DNA of 64,000 nucleotides, taken from assembly GCA_037576195.1 (NCBI GenBank), contig CM075101.1:42718001-42782000 (forward strand), given 5' to 3'. Source of the DNA: Phytoseiulus persimilis. Taxonomy: Eukaryota > Arthropoda > Arachnida > Mesostigmata > Phytoseiidae. The translations under genes and the position numbers were made by a program. Below are positions 1 through 13,700 of this stretch, piece by piece; within the stretch, counting starts at the first letter, position 1; the number at the start of each line of letters is the position of its first letter. The notes under the pieces were generated by a model. It saw only the letters and a list, made by a program, of their open reading frames with translations, had not been told where the DNA came from and made no database searches.

Positions 1-1739
1 ACATTGGATGAGTTCAAGCGTTTGCTTCTCTTGCTCCGCGTCTTTACCCAAGTTTTTGCGTTCCTCGATGTCGGAACTAAGTGAGCCGACCTCTGAAACT
101 TTTCACAAACTGGGATGGAGCGGTCATCAGGAGAGCCAATCGGTTGTGTGTGGTTAGTCTAGGGCTATTGCTGCCACAAACTTATTTTGAGGCTGGCCGA
201 TGATCGAGTGCTCCTCGATCACCCATTCAGCGAGGCTTTTCTTCGGAACGGATGCTGTGGTCGCTGGCGACAAGAGCTAGAAGGGGTTACTTCCATCCGG
301 GCTTCCAAAAAGTCACCCCGACTCCCCGCCTCTTCACCTAGAAGTTCCTCTTCTGATGACGATCCTTGGTTTTCCCATCGCTTCTATCTCGCTTGCTCCG
401 GGCTGGAAAGAACGGTTAACGAGAGAGGATGGACCGGCTAAAATTTCGTTTAAGCCGAAACAGAATTCTCAAGAAAGGGGCAGTGACTCCGTGAGCCATT
501 CCGCCACCGACTTGAGTTGACCGCCGCCGCTAGCGGAGCTCGTTCGTCAGTGTAATTTTTGCCGGGAGAGTGTAACGTAAGAGTGATGAATCGGAACTGT
601 CTTTTTTTCCGAAGCACCCGTCCTCGTCGTCGCGTGCTGCAGATGTCCGGGCAACGAAGGAGTTAATTTTTGCTAAAATCGCTCTGTCGCTTGCCCGTCG
701 CGGGCTGCGTCGTTTTTTCCAACGAGAACCGTGCGACGCCGTTTCGCCTAATGACACCGGGCTCGGGTGTGTTTGTGTTTTCGTGCAAGCGCGCCCAGTT
801 CTGTCTATCTTTGAGATTCTGTCATGATCGTACGAAATTTAGAGGAAACTATCAGACTTAAATCATATTCGCGCAGTATCGCTCACCCCAAGTTTTTCAG
901 ATCCAATGAATCTCCAATTTAACTTGTACAATAAGCCCCTTCGGACCGCGATGCGTTCACTCTTCAGTACCTCGTGCATACATGACACTTGCGCAGCTCT
1001 CCTGTAACGCTGAACGAAACTCTTCTAGGAATCCATGCGTGTGCGCAACATGCTACGATCTTTATGGAGCCCTTATGTAAGACCTATCATCGATAATAAA
1101 TGTTCCGATCGGAATGCTTTATCGCGCGACAGAATGTCGCTGCTTCGAGAAGAGCCTGCGACCGGTATCGATTTTCTCGATTCTGTTCGGGGATGTTCCG
1201 AAAGCGTTCGGCGATCCGGTGTGAAATAAATCTCGTGGAAACCTTTTCACAGTAAGAAGCGTCGTAAAAGAGCCAAGAAGCCGGAGAAATAGGGGGAAAA
1301 GGAAAGAGCGTGATACAGCGGCCACCCTTAAGATCAGATTCAAATCAATTTGGATCAATAAATGTCTTCAAGGATCTATTAGGAGGCCCAATAACCCTTC
1401 GTCTTCGGACTTCGCGTCTTGTCGAGAAGGCGGTCGGGTCCTCTTCAAAGTGTTTTTGAGCATCCAGAGTGAGATCCTCTCACTCTTCTCGTTTTATTCC
1501 TTTTCTCCGCTTCGCATTACTGCCTTCACTACCTGTTATAATCCAGACACCTTTCTCCACACTCTTCCGAGTGATTCCAACGTCTCGATGCAGGTTCCCG
1601 TCGGAATTTCGACTCTTGAATTTCGACCCGTCATCCCCTCGATGGCTCCGATTTCCGGGGGTGGCAGGGTACTCAGACTCACTTGAGCTTCGAATAACCT
1701 TTCCTCTCTCCGTTCTGTTCAGGACTTTCGTTCCATGCA
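1..1739. other. No supported gene
   Basis: Only short open frames on both strands, none with a recognisable domain, convincing splice pattern or codon bias. I see no repeat with paired ends either. It is probably intergenic or intronic. Confidence 0.5.
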
Positions 1740-2027
1740 ATGGCCCGTGCGGTGCTTCATATTGTGCTTCGAATTCTCGCACTCCATCTCCGGTTTCTCG
1801 TCTTCGGGCTCATCGTCTCCCAGATTGATGCAGCCAATAATATAATTACCGGGTCGACGCAGAAAATGTTGCTCACGAACGAGGCCCCTAGTGCAAAGTC
1901 TTGCTCCGGATACTTCTTCGGGAAGGATGTTCCTCGTTTTTGTACGACTCGGGAGTTTTGTTCTATGTATACGCCGAATTCGAAAGCAGCCCGTCCGTCC
2001 GTGTGTCCGACCATTCGTCAAAGTAAC
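1740..2027 (+). CDS. Candidate first exon of a secreted Cys-rich protein
   Basis: I do not recognise the product. A true ATG opens a frame whose first ~31 residues look like a long signal peptide: basic residues, a hydrophobic stretch, then a plausible cleavage site after an Ile-Asp-Ala. The mature part has four cysteines within about 40 residues (CSGYFFG, then two more, then a Cys near SVCPT), the spacing of a small disulfide-bonded module. The open frame runs to 2066, but a possible donor (GTAACA) lies near 2028, so the true end may be earlier and more exons may follow. A second frame at 2243-2509 could be one of them, but I cannot show splicing between the two. Chance hydrophobicity in non-coding DNA remains possible. 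Confidence 0.28.
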
Positions 2028-5000
2028 AGGATCCCCTCGGTGTCACGAGTTTCATTCCATGCTTGAGGGTATTTTTTGAGGGAAATTTATTCAAAATGAA
2101 GAATACTTCAGGGATCTCTACTCGGCGGATGTTTCGCTTCCTGTGGGCATCGGGCTCGTGACGCTTTGCATAATTGAATCGATGAGGTCGATTCGACTCG
2201 TGTGCACGAGACATTCCTACTTCTTTCTCGAGAGGACTATTTTTGTGGAACTCGGTCTTTTTTCGGGAGCCCAAGCTTCTGAATCTCGCAGCGAAACAGC
2301 TTCTTATCAACGAGTACTCGAAGATTCAATTTTACCCCACAAGGAGGACATGTGGAGCCGAGACTGGTTCTCACGCGTGGAAAAAAATCATGATAAGCCG
2401 CATTGCCGAAATGGTCGAACTTCCGATGGCGAATATTTTCCGGTTGGGAATCGCCTTTCGACTCCGCGTTACGTCAATGAACCGCGCTTTAGGGAGCCGG
2501 ACTCGATGAGATGAGATGGCAACACGAGTGGCTCGAGCCGAGTATGATGTCTCTGCTCGACCGTTATCTGCCGGCATTGGAAGCCGTTCCGGAGCCGTCG
2601 GTAGCTTGAGGATCTTTCGTCTCATTTTCTGGTTTTCGCCGACGCTGCTCGGGTTGTCCACATTTTTTCTTGACTTCTTCTGCTACTTCTAATACGATTT
2701 TGATGTTTTCCTTCCCTGGCTCGGTTGAAGAACCTCAGTTTGCACAATGCACATGGAGATATGGCTTTTGCCCTCTGGCGGCCCTTGGCCCACCGTTGAA
2801 CCAATATTCCACGAGCCGCACGTGCGCGAACACAACCAGGACCAGCGACAACAGCCATAGCCGTCGTAGCCACGGTCGCTAAGAGCACCACTTGAGGTTT
2901 TGATCGGGGAATAACACCGACATCGAAAAAAAAAAATGAATTTAGGTATGCTATTGAACTGAGGATGAGAGAGCGACATCAATCGGAGAAGTTGTCGCGC
3001 CAAGATTTGACAGCCTGAGACTCGTCGACCCTCCCGGGGCAGCTGGCCAGCCGTCGGCGTCGACAAACAACAAAATTTTCGACAGGTTTGACTTAAGATT
3101 CGAAACCCTTGTGTGGGTCGTTGTCCGAAGTCATGCCGTGATTTCATGGAACGAAAGAAATCGTAGGAGAAAGACTCGTGAGGAACGTCGAAGATTTATT
3201 TAACTGTTTGACGCTTGTGCTCCCGCCGTCAGAAACGATGGAATCTGTTCTCCCACCATGCCAGATGTATTCCGCGTTTCTGCTCCGACCATGTACAGAG
3301 CACCTACTCTGATGCGACATCCACTTGCTCGGCGAACGGTTCCTGAGAGCATCTATCCAGTGAGTGGACCAGCCCCCGCTACGCGGAGTCACAACGTGTT
3401 CGCACGTTCAAAATTAGGCTAGGTCGGGTCAACTCAACTCGGACTGGGGTAGACTCCCAGAGAAAAAAAGGCCATCTCTGGTTCTAGAGGTGACAGTGTT
3501 CCGGCTATCTCAGCTTTCTGAAGGGAAGGTAGACTCGGGTGGGGTTGGACTTGGGTAGTATTTGCCCTTCCCGCGAAAACCCTTTAGAAAATGGAGGAGG
3601 CTTCATGTCGATCCTATCATGGGTATTGCTCAAAAACAGTCACAGATGACCAGGGGGGATCGCTTTCCATTTACGTACATGCTTTCAAATCACGTGTGCC
3701 GAAATGGAAGATGAAGAATCACTGGACCACCCGTATTCCGAGGCTCTGCAGCCATATTTACACTGAAAGCCATCTTCGCGTTCTTGAGTTGAGAACCGTT
3801 CGGGGAGCTCTCAGTTTTTCGTCAAGTGCCTTGTCGTATTTAGACGTTTTTGACGTCGCGCGGCTTCCTCCCCGACATTCTGCGAAGTTTCCAGACACTG
3901 GTGGCAGCAGAGGCTCTCGTTTCTCGCCATCAGAAAATGCTGCCACCAGAAGTCGGTCGGAAGCAGCACCTAAACGGCAACGTAGCGCGAATAACTCCGA
4001 TCGCTGATAGCAGCTTGAAGCGCAGTTCTGTGGGTTCAGAACCTGCGCGATCGAGACCCCTAACCAATAACGCTTACTTGGAAATGCCGAAACAGCTCCA
4101 GGGATCGTCCAAGATGTCAGAGAGATACTTCCTCCGCTCGCATCCTAGGCTCGAGGAGCTGTTAACGATTAGAAACTTGAAGACCCAGGTTCCTGAGACC
4201 AACCGCTATGGGCGGTACCATCAAAGCACAGATTGTTCTCACCCCTCGATCATCAGACGTTTCTCTATGACGGCCGGAGCACGAGAAGTCTATGCGCTCG
4301 TTTCTCCATCCGCTCGTCGCCGTTTAATAATCGTCCGGAGTAATTTGCTGCTCGGTGCTGTGCTCGTGGCGCTGGCTGGGCTGCAGGGCTGAGCAGGCAA
4401 AGCAGGGACTGATTCAGAATTCGCTGAAGAAATTCTTTCCTGGCCACCCCTTCGGCCTTCTGTACCAGAGCAACGGCCTTCGGAACCTGATTTGACTCGA
4501 CGGCAGCGGCAACAAGTACCACCACTGCCAAGGCGGCGAAGAACGGGGAATAATATACAGTCCGCTATGCATTGCCGTGGCGAGCGCTCACCTCGTTCCG
4601 CACGCAGCTTGATTGTGCCGATGTTTTGGTCAGCCCTCTGGTTGACCGTACGATCAACGATACTAAAATAAAAGCAAATGAACCGAGAAGCCATGATTCG
4701 GTTTCGTTGCGTCGGCCTCTGCGCTTATGACTCGTTAAAGGCATCCTCGTCATAGAGGTCGCGGTCTCGTGGAAAAACCCTGGCTGGATTCGGTGAAGAT
4801 GCCCATTGGACTCCTAATATTTCTGGCAGTCCTGCGTGAATCTTCCATCTCTTGATCATCCTGGTGATTCCCTTGATCCTTGATGATTTCTGGAGTCACG
4901 GTTCATTGACCGTCGCTTATTCGCCTCGGCTACAGCTAGTTAGGATCTTGAAATAATGTCAAAGCTCAGGAGGCTCAAAATTCATTGGGTTAAGGGTACG

Positions 5001-5092
5001 GTCCCAGTAGTCACGGCATCGTCTCAGAGTTGTCGCCGGCTCACGAATCGCTTCAATTTAGTTTCGTTTCCCTCAGAGACGTTCTTTCGGGA
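2028..5092. other. No supported gene; scattered open frames
   Basis: There are open frames at 3850-4392 (+) and 4265-4560 (-). The - strand frame near 4.5 kb has a signal-peptide-like Ala/Val-rich stretch (AALAVVVLVAAA) but no in-frame ATG, with a stop just upstream, so it would have to be a downstream exon. The + frame contains a stretch (SERYFLRSHPRLEELL) faintly like the start of an RIIa-type helix pair, too short to assign. I claim no gene here. Confidence 0.4.
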
Positions 5093-6258
5093 TCACATCT
5101 GAAACGATTTGGGCTTGAACTGCTGTTGGTATTGCTTGGGCGTGTTGTTGAGGGCCTCTCGCTGAGTTTCCCCTACGAAAGTATTGACTCCTCTGAACGA
5201 GACCCGAAACAAGCCACGCCAGTCAGATCCCTCGATGAAGACGCCGCCATAGCTCATGATCGCCACTATGTTGTTGATAACGACAATCAAAACGATGATG
5301 CTCGTGATCACGATGATTGAGACGCTGCATTCAATCAACTAGCGATCAGGTCGACGTTTTCTCATACTTGGGAAACGTTTCCGAAGCTCCTGATTGAGGG
5401 ATGACGAGTCCTCGATAGCTAGGTAGCCCTTCCAGTGGCACTTCCAGGATGCGCGTCGAACACCCTCGTGATCGCTCGAGTTGCGATCGCCTCTGTAATT
5501 ATTCTTGACGCTGCAGTGATCCCAGAATTTTCCGGATCTCTCTCGTGGACTACGACGCTCGCTTCGATAGGGAGAGAATCAATCATCCGATTCACCTCGC
5601 TGACTTATTGACGCTCTTTAAGGACCACATTGTGCTCTGCACGGGAAGCGTTTGATTTTGTTCAAGAACTTCAACAGTTTGGTTCAAGGGCTCCGTTTGT
5701 CGGTTTGTTTGTGTTGCTGCGCGTGCGTTTGTTTGCTCGAGAATGTTGCAGACACCGCGATTGTTGTTATGAGTTGATGATAAACACTTTGTCTGACAGG
5801 GTACGCTGTGGTGCTGGCCAGGAGAGCAGCGGGAAGCTTGATGAAGAATACTCCGGCCAAGAACCGCAGAAACGCTGCGATAGCTCGCGATTTGATCTTC
5901 TTTCTGGAAACCACATCGTTTGACAAAACGAACGCTAGCAAACCACTTCTATGCAGCTGAGAGGCGGACTCATTCATTAGTTCGTCGCTCAACTCAGAGA
6001 AACTTTTCCGCCGAAAACTTGCGGCATGACCAAGCTTGGTACAGATAGTCCATCAACAGAAACTTGAAGTCATTTGAATCACAGCCGAGCTCAATCAATG
6101 TTGACCAGTCATGATTTTCAACGAGGAACTGTACGGGATTCCGATTGGAGCGATGCGAGCCCATGATCACAAGTCGCTTCGACTTCGAACAGTTCGACGA
6201 AGCGTTGCGGCCAGTCGTCAACTCGGAAGTCGATCTTGAACTTGATCGAGGGAATCAT
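5093..6258 (-). pseudogene. Possible membrane-protein gene or gene remnant
   Basis: Coding-like stretches follow one another on the - strand in different frames. An ATG frame starts at 6258 (MIPSIKFKIDFRVDDW...). A second frame covers about 6200-5994 and a third about 5992-5684, which includes a hydrophobic segment (RFLAGVFFIKLPAALL). A last frame ends at 5093 and contains a clear membrane segment (SIIVITSIIVLIVVINN) followed by a short polar tail and a stop. A CAG acceptor sits just before the last block, so introns could explain some frame changes, but the 6.2-6.0 kb changes are too close together for that and look like frameshifts. The family is unknown; a multi-pass arthropod receptor is one guess. 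Confidence 0.25.
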
Positions 6259-9200
6259 GTCGACATTCCGTAACTCTTATTCCTCTTCAATTCCAGGGCC
6301 TCCCGGGGGACAATGAGGACAAATCGGACTCCTCTCATACCGCTCCTATTGACGGTGAGTGGGTACATATACTACGTAGCACAAGAACCCCGCTAATCAT
6401 CCTTAGAGACTCTTGACCCGTTGGACGCCAGGATTCCATCAGCGTGAGTGCTCGGATTCTTGTGTGAAGGCTCGCGATCCGGGAATTCCGATCGATATCA
6501 TTAACGAGCACGTCGAGCATCAACCGCTACGGAAGTCTGGGCAATCTTTAGTTTCTTCCTCCGCTGAGCATTTATTATTAAACGAGACTCCAGCACGGTT
6601 CTTGGATCGTCGTCTGCTTGCATTGGACACCGCAAACGGTGCTGATCCGATCATCATCCCGATGGAGAGGCATTTGGCAAATGGAAGCCAGTAGAAGAGC
6701 CTTTAGATCCCGAGGGCGATACATGGCGCGGCAGGAGGTTCCCTCCGATCGGCAGGCTGCGATAGGGCAGTCGAGGCTCAGACTGCGCAAACTCTCAAAG
6801 TTCGATGAAGATCAAGCTGCGAATGCAGTGTAGCAAGCTACCCTGGTTCTGTTGAATTGATTTCTTCCCATTTATCGGCCGCCTTTCGGTTTGAATGATT
6901 GATTTTCCACGTAGGGGCGCTGAGACAAAGAAACGCCCGAGGTGGTCCATCGCAAAGTGAGTGCGTCGGTTTGCTTGCCGCTATTCCAAGGTTGACATCG
7001 TCATCCGGAGCAGCCCGGTCGCTCGGTTTCCGGATTTTCTGCGTTTTTCCAACTAATCTCGTCTACTTCTGAGATGATATCATCGCTTCAGCGTGTGGTT
7101 TGCACGAAATCGTATTACTCCTGATGTCACTTAGGGACGCCGCGTGAACCCGCTCTGGCTCGTGCTAGCTCAGACATTTTCTGTGGCTCAGATCTGCCTG
7201 TCAGCTGTTGAAAGCGGCAGCGGAACCACTGAATGCCAGCCTTGATCTTGGAACGCTGAACGTCCAACTCGAGCGTTCTGATCCGACAAATTTGTCAGTG
7301 AGTTGGAGAAAGCACTTTCCCTGTTCCTACGTCATCGTATGCACGACTGGAACCAGAGATCCGGGGACGATAACGAGGGGCAGGAGCCCTCAGCGAGTTC
7401 CAACGCGAAAAACGCCCCGGGCTATTCCTAAAACTTATCATCGGATCCGAATCGCGGTTCGGGATTTCTGATTGGCGTCGTCGGTTGCGTCACGACGCGT
7501 CGAAGATCGATCGACGCGTACCCTTAGAAGCGAAATGGAGATATGACGCGGAGGGTGAGCGAGAACGGATAGCGGACTAAGAAGCTGGAAATGAAGAAGA
7601 TGAAGACGTTGCAGCTTTCGAATGTCAAGGACTGTTTCTTTTTCCCTCTGTTCCGCTCGCTTCCGCGGTAGCTGCGTTGGTTTCGACAACAACGGTGGCA
7701 GCGCCGGGCACGAAGTCCGACTTGCGGACGGGGACGCGGTTTGTTACGGCGGCAGCGGCAGCGACGACGAGCAGCAAAGGGCAGCAGGAGTCGGTCTACT
7801 GCCGGTATCCCGTCAACCGATCCGAGAGGGAGCAAGTCTCGGACACAGAAAGCGATCAGGTGATCGAACTCGTGCCCGGACCCAAAGATCCGGACTGCCG
7901 ATAATGGTCTCGCAAGAAGAACGTCGTCTATGCATCACGCGCCATCGGCAACGAGTACAGCGGCTACGCCGACATGTCGTCGAAACACTCCGGCTCGCCG
8001 CTTTCGCATTCATCGTAACGCCATCGCGGGAGAGTCCGATCAGCCATGTTCGATGAACTTCCGAAATTATCGAATTCCAGCCAGCGCAGTGCCGCCTTGG
8101 CTCGTTGCTCTCACCCGATATGAGCACTGGTACCCCATTTCTAAGATGTTCCGCGAGAACAACCGCGCGAGCTCTCAGATCCCATCATCGAGCTTTGACG
8201 GCAACCTGGGGCTTGGAGAGGATCGGGGCGCATCAGATACTGGAACTCAGTACGGAGCACAGCACGTTACAAGTGCCACGGTCGCGACGGCACGAGCGTT
8301 AATTTTTATTATAGAACAGCAGAGGGTCCGGATGATGGATGAGGCGCAGGTTTTCGAATCATCTCCGATATGCAGCGCACGCAATCAGATCAAATCAGGG
8401 TCAAGAGTCTTGTTTCTCGGAAGTCACCAAAGCCTCGTTTCAAAGCGATCATTACCCGCGTTGTTGTTCCTGCCCGCGCTCCGAGTGCTTGTTGTGGATG
8501 CGATGTAAAGGGGTCATCTCAAACTGATTCATCGCGGCGCGGTGAATGAGAGAGACTTTGATTGTGGTCTGCTTGGAGCAGTGCTCACTTAGCTGGAAAG
8601 TGACAGTGCCGACGAATGAGTGCGCTCCCTCTCGTCTTCTTGTTCTTAGTTCCCATGCTCGGCTAATCCGGAGCGGGGGAGGCCACCGCATTCGTCGACT
8701 CTGCCGAAGGCAACAGAGCCACGAACAGAAGCACGGTGCCTGGCCGTCACCGGCGCCGGGGACGGAATTACGTAACGGTCTAGTTCCCCGTCGGAGGGTC
8801 CGAGCCGCTATCGGCCGGCAGAGCGGCGCGCAGAGGAACGATTCTCGGTCACAGAGTAACTAGAGCGCCGACTGGTCGGTGTCTGCGAAGTTGAGAGGAA
8901 AGCAAATTTATTCGTCAAATTGATGTTTCACTCACTCATGCGTGATTCTGATCGCCTCTCAGATTTGATCGGAACTCTTCCTCTTGAGCTTGAACTTCTT
9001 CCTCCTCCGACCGTTATTCAGAAGAAGTTCGGTTCCAACTCGCTCCCGTTACAGAAGTCGTTTTGTGAGTTTTGTTCGGCGCTCTTTGGATACAGTTCTG
9101 GACTAGCGTCTCGTTTTGCACTGGGAATGATGACCGACAATGACCTCTCGCGTGAGAGTTCCGCTGAAATCAATCGATCGATCGAGGGAGAATAGGGAGG

Positions 9201-10701
9201 ATGAAAATGTCAAGAACAGATGGACGAAGAAGACTGTCATAGACGAACGTCAGACCCCTCTTCACGGAATGTAGACAATGATCGACATCGATCCACTGTT
9301 ATCAGACTTCGAGAAACCCGCTAGAAATAGGCTCGAATACTCACTGCGTCGAGATGCCCATTTTGTGTCTGCTCCGTTCTGACGCAGTCTCCTCATTTCG
9401 TACCTCTGTCAACTTGACTCGCCACAGAGCAGGAACGCTTCCAAGGCGGCCGTTCTCAACGAGTGTTCGTGTTTGTTGTCAAGAATGTTTCGCAGCTTTT
9501 TTTCTGAAGTTTGTGTTTATTTTTCTTTTCAATTCTGACGCTTTCGTTTCGGCCGTCGCTGTCACGTCGGACTCGGGCGAATTTCCCCTCTGCCGCCGAA
9601 CAGCTTCACCAGCCGCCGCTCCAGAATTCAATGAGCGGTGAAGAGTGTGATAGCCGATCTGTTCGTGGCGCGACAGATCGATCGATCAATCATTCAATCC
9701 ATCGACCGAGTCCTTATCGATCATCAAAGGCCTGGTTTCTGTTTGCACAGTGCCAGAACGTCTCTTCTACTTTGAATCCATCGATCATGGGATGGAACCA
9801 TCGTTTGTAAGGTAGTCGCTCAATTCGTCCGCGGGCAGCCCTCGGAAAATGTCGAACGAGCGATGAGTTCTTTAGAGAACGTTAACAGAGCCCGCCTCTG
9901 TCCCTTCACTCGACATGAATACCGCGTCTTTCGCCTCTGTGCCGAGACGTCAACGTTGGGGCGCAGCCTTAGCGGCTTCACCTGTAGCCGCTGGAGTCGA
10001 ACATATCATCTCGTGCAAACATTACGCGAGAAAAACGAGCACAAAGGGCCTATCAGGAACCCGCTCTCGGGAGAGTTCTGGATCACGACCGTCCGCGATG
10101 ACCACGACTCGCCTGGTCGACGAAAGCGATCCGTAGTTGTCACTATGCGGCGACGGTCCGGGGGCTTCCCGAGCAAGATGTCAAAATTATTGACATGCGG
10201 TCACGAATGCTAAATACACAAATTGTCCAGTGATGCATTCCGAACGACTCACGTCAAAACGCGATCTTCCAGTCGACGCCGGGATCTTTGTTGCCGGACG
10301 CGATCAATTCTGTTGTTTGTCCCGCGCGGACTATGTACGGCAAGGCTCAGTACCGCCTTGTTGGAAGATCGCCCGGAATTGAGACTCGATGCTCGACAGC
10401 GATATGTTCTCGCTGAACAAACACGGAGTCAACGACTGTATCCTCATAAAGGCCTGCTTTCTGCTCTTCTTCATTATTTTTTGCTTGGAAAAACAATTGT
10501 GCAGAGGCATGGTCGTTTCTCGGCGGGCTGACTAGGTGGACGGATGACGTCGGCTGCTCTTGTACCTGAGCTCCGCAGCGGGGCCGCCGAGTAGGGTCAA
10601 GCGAAACAATGAAATTCCAGGGAGTCGTCAGGCCTGGTACGAGCGGCTTGTTACGTGATTTCTCTCGCTGGTTATGTCATCCGCACAATAAAGATAAAAG
10701 T
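6259..10701. other. No supported gene; one candidate exon near 7.67-7.90 kb
   Basis: A pyrimidine-rich tract ending in TAG near 7670 precedes a + strand open stretch to 7904 rich in Ala/Thr, with two cysteines (VYCRYP, DPDCR). After one TAA the same frame stays open for about 45 more codons, so it may be a decayed or terminal exon. The rest shows only short open frames. Part of this stretch may be the upstream region of the ZP gene. Confidence 0.35.
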
Positions 10702-13700
10702 ATGCTTCGTTTTATGTTAAAGGTGAGCTTATGGCCTGCCGTACTTGGTCAGGAGGCGCTGGGTACGGTCACACAGGTGCCTTCGACCGAAGGTTTCATC
10801 GTTTCCTCGACATCTCCAGCACCGAGGCCCATTCCGGGAGTAGACATAGAGTGCAACTCGAACACCATCCAGATCACGCTCGGCCAGCACCACAACTTCA
10901 ACGGGATGATCTACCCCAAGGTAGTACTCAGGTTTCGGTTCTCGTTCACGTCGTGATGAACGCTTTCCATTCTCTCGCATGACTCCCGTTCATCGTTTTC
11001 TCCTCGTTCCGGTCGGTTCCTTCCGGATCTTCGGGTGCATTCTGAAATTTGTCGCTTACGTCGTAGTGGGTTAACGGATCAGGGGTTCCCACTCCGCACG
11101 GTTTTTGAGATGTTGTACTCGAGGAGGCGAGAAAAATAAGAACCGCCGTCATACGTTCTCCTGATCCTGTGTCCGGAAACAGGCATGGGACCATCCTCGA
11201 CCCGGAACTCGGTAGCTTCCCGAAACGAATCTGGGGTTTCGGGGAGACTGACTGAACTCGAATTTCGCCGTCGACTCCTTGAATATTGGCAACGAAAACT
11301 CAGGGTGGCATTCACTCAAACGATAGATGAGATCTCTCCCATGAACAGCGCGGAAACCATCCGCGGACATTTCCTGTCCGGGACGAGAAAGTCGGTTCGA
11401 TCTAACCACCTCTCGGAAATTTCCAGGGCCTTTCGAAAAACTCATCATGCATGGTCGAGTACACGAACGTGAACGACAAGATCGTCTACACCCTGCCACT
11501 GCGAAGCTGCAACACGATGAGCACCGATGTGGTGAGTTGCCCCCAACAAGTTGGCGACGCTTCGAGCTGAGTGAAGATCATCTCTCTCCACCTAGTATCC
11601 AGGATGTTGGCCGCGGAAGGCGTCCAAGAATTCCCAATGGTGCGGTCGACTGGCTGGGGCGGCATGCTCGCATGTTTCCATCGGCGTGATCTCGAACAAA
11701 TGACCAGAGTAAAAACTTTCTTCCCCGCGACCGACGCTCCGACCATGCCCTTGTGTCCTATCCGTGGAAGGTAGAAGGACTCCCATAGCTCCCGTACTCT
11801 CCGGGCAAGCGCCTCAGTATCTCTCGGCTTCAGAGATGCAAGAACCAAACGAGCCTCTTCCCTCCCCTCAGAGTGGGTGCCGAAGGGAGGCAGCGGAGAG
11901 TAGAGAAATATTTGAGAATCCGTTCACTGGAATAGCGAGCTGGGGTTCATGCATTTTGCAGCGAATTCCCTTCTGAGCGGATATCAATGTGCGAACATGA
12001 GTAGCTCCTGAAAGCACAGAGAAGAAACGGAATGTATAGACGATGGCGGAAAGAACCCGACAACAGCCACAGAAAAAGATCAACCGGACTCAGTTTCTTG
12101 ACTAAGCGCCTGCATTCGATTCGGAGGACTCTCTGACTTTGTACGATTCGCTCCATGGGCAGAGTCAAACAATGAGCTCGAGCTAGTCGTCCATGTTAGG
12201 CGGTTGAGACGCGATTTGATTCACTAGCCAAAACGACTCGTCGACAGAGAACTCCAGGCCGAATTTCGTTCCAGCAGAAAACATGTTTTGATAAAAATCC
12301 AAAACTCGAACGATGTCCGAGCGCTCGATCGAAGTGCAATTCTCTAGTCGACAATAATAATCTATTCCGGGATACTTCTCCGGTTTCTGGCTGAGTTTTT
12401 CAAAGTGCTGGGTGCGATCTTGGAACTACTCCTCTCATTGCGCATGCGCAAAAGGCTTGCCTCTGCTCATTCGTTATACCGAAGAGCATGGCTTCGAGTT
12501 TCCGAACAAGTCTTGCCTCCTTTCACAGAGCCATCAAAGAGAAGTATCAAATGATCCACCTTTTCGTTTTATTATCATTTATTTACGGAGTTTCGTGTCG
12601 GTTACTTGCACGATTCCCATCGTTCAGGATCGTGGATGAGACAACACTACTGAGATTAGGAATTGCGTTATTTCCTTTCCTTCAAAAAATCACTGCGGTT
12701 TTTTTGACGCATAGACACTTTTCGGGAATTTCCGTTGCCTTCCGTCGACGGAAAGCGTTCAATGTATGTGTGCAGCTCTCAGACCACGGCTGTCCTTGCT
12801 CTAATGTAGAGAGAAGATCGTATTTGATTCTGGAATGAGAATTCGTTAAGCTCGTCCTCGTACTTGAAAATGAGGGCTAGAACCAGACCCCGGTGTCATT
12901 GGCTCACGTATAAATTCACCAACGACTCCTAGTAGACGTTCGGACTTGACACACACGAGAGGAGGGCTTTCGCGGGAGGCTTTTTGTGAGCGTTTTTTTC
13001 TGCTCTGTCTCTGCTGTTACCATAAGTGACGACTTGTCCGTTTCCGTGCTTGGTTTCGTTTTGCTCCAACCCAGAAGTTATTCTTCTTCGCGTGTTGGAC
13101 GCTCTGGAGCTAGGAATGTTCTCGTGCTCACAATGGGACACTCGAGAAGACTCGATAAGATGTGAACGTTTAATGAACTTCTAAATGCTCCATGAGACTT
13201 GTGGAGCTATCTCTCGGCAAATATGAGAGCCGTCCGATCTGCAATAATAACAATAATAGATTGATATTTGAGAAGACGTGATTTGTAAACGGCACCATGG
13301 CGCGACGGTCAATGTCACACCGGTGCAACTGCCTGTGCTTGTGGCGTCGGCACCCGCGGTGTCGGAACCCGGTGCCAGAGTTATGAGCTATGATCCGCAG
13401 CTGCTTGCCGCTCGTTGTTTCATAAGACGAGGCAGTGAGGCAACCCGAAGTCGAATCCGACGTGCGTTTATCGGAATTTTATGACACATCTTCTCGAACC
13501 GAAAGGCTTGGATTATTCTAAACGTTTCTCCTTCTTCCTGACGAACAGGATGACGGCGTCGAGTACTTCAACACTGTTGTCGTACAACCTCACCGGAAGC
13601 TTGTAACCAACCTGGGCAAGGGCTTCCATATCCGCTGTCGGTACCAGACTAAAGAGCGCCAGGTCACGAACAATTTCAATGTCAGGTAGGTGTTCGAAAG

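Noticed and set aside
3850-4392. 180-codon + strand frame
   Set aside because: Competes with an equally plausible - strand frame, has no clear domain, and no splice or promoter context decides between them.
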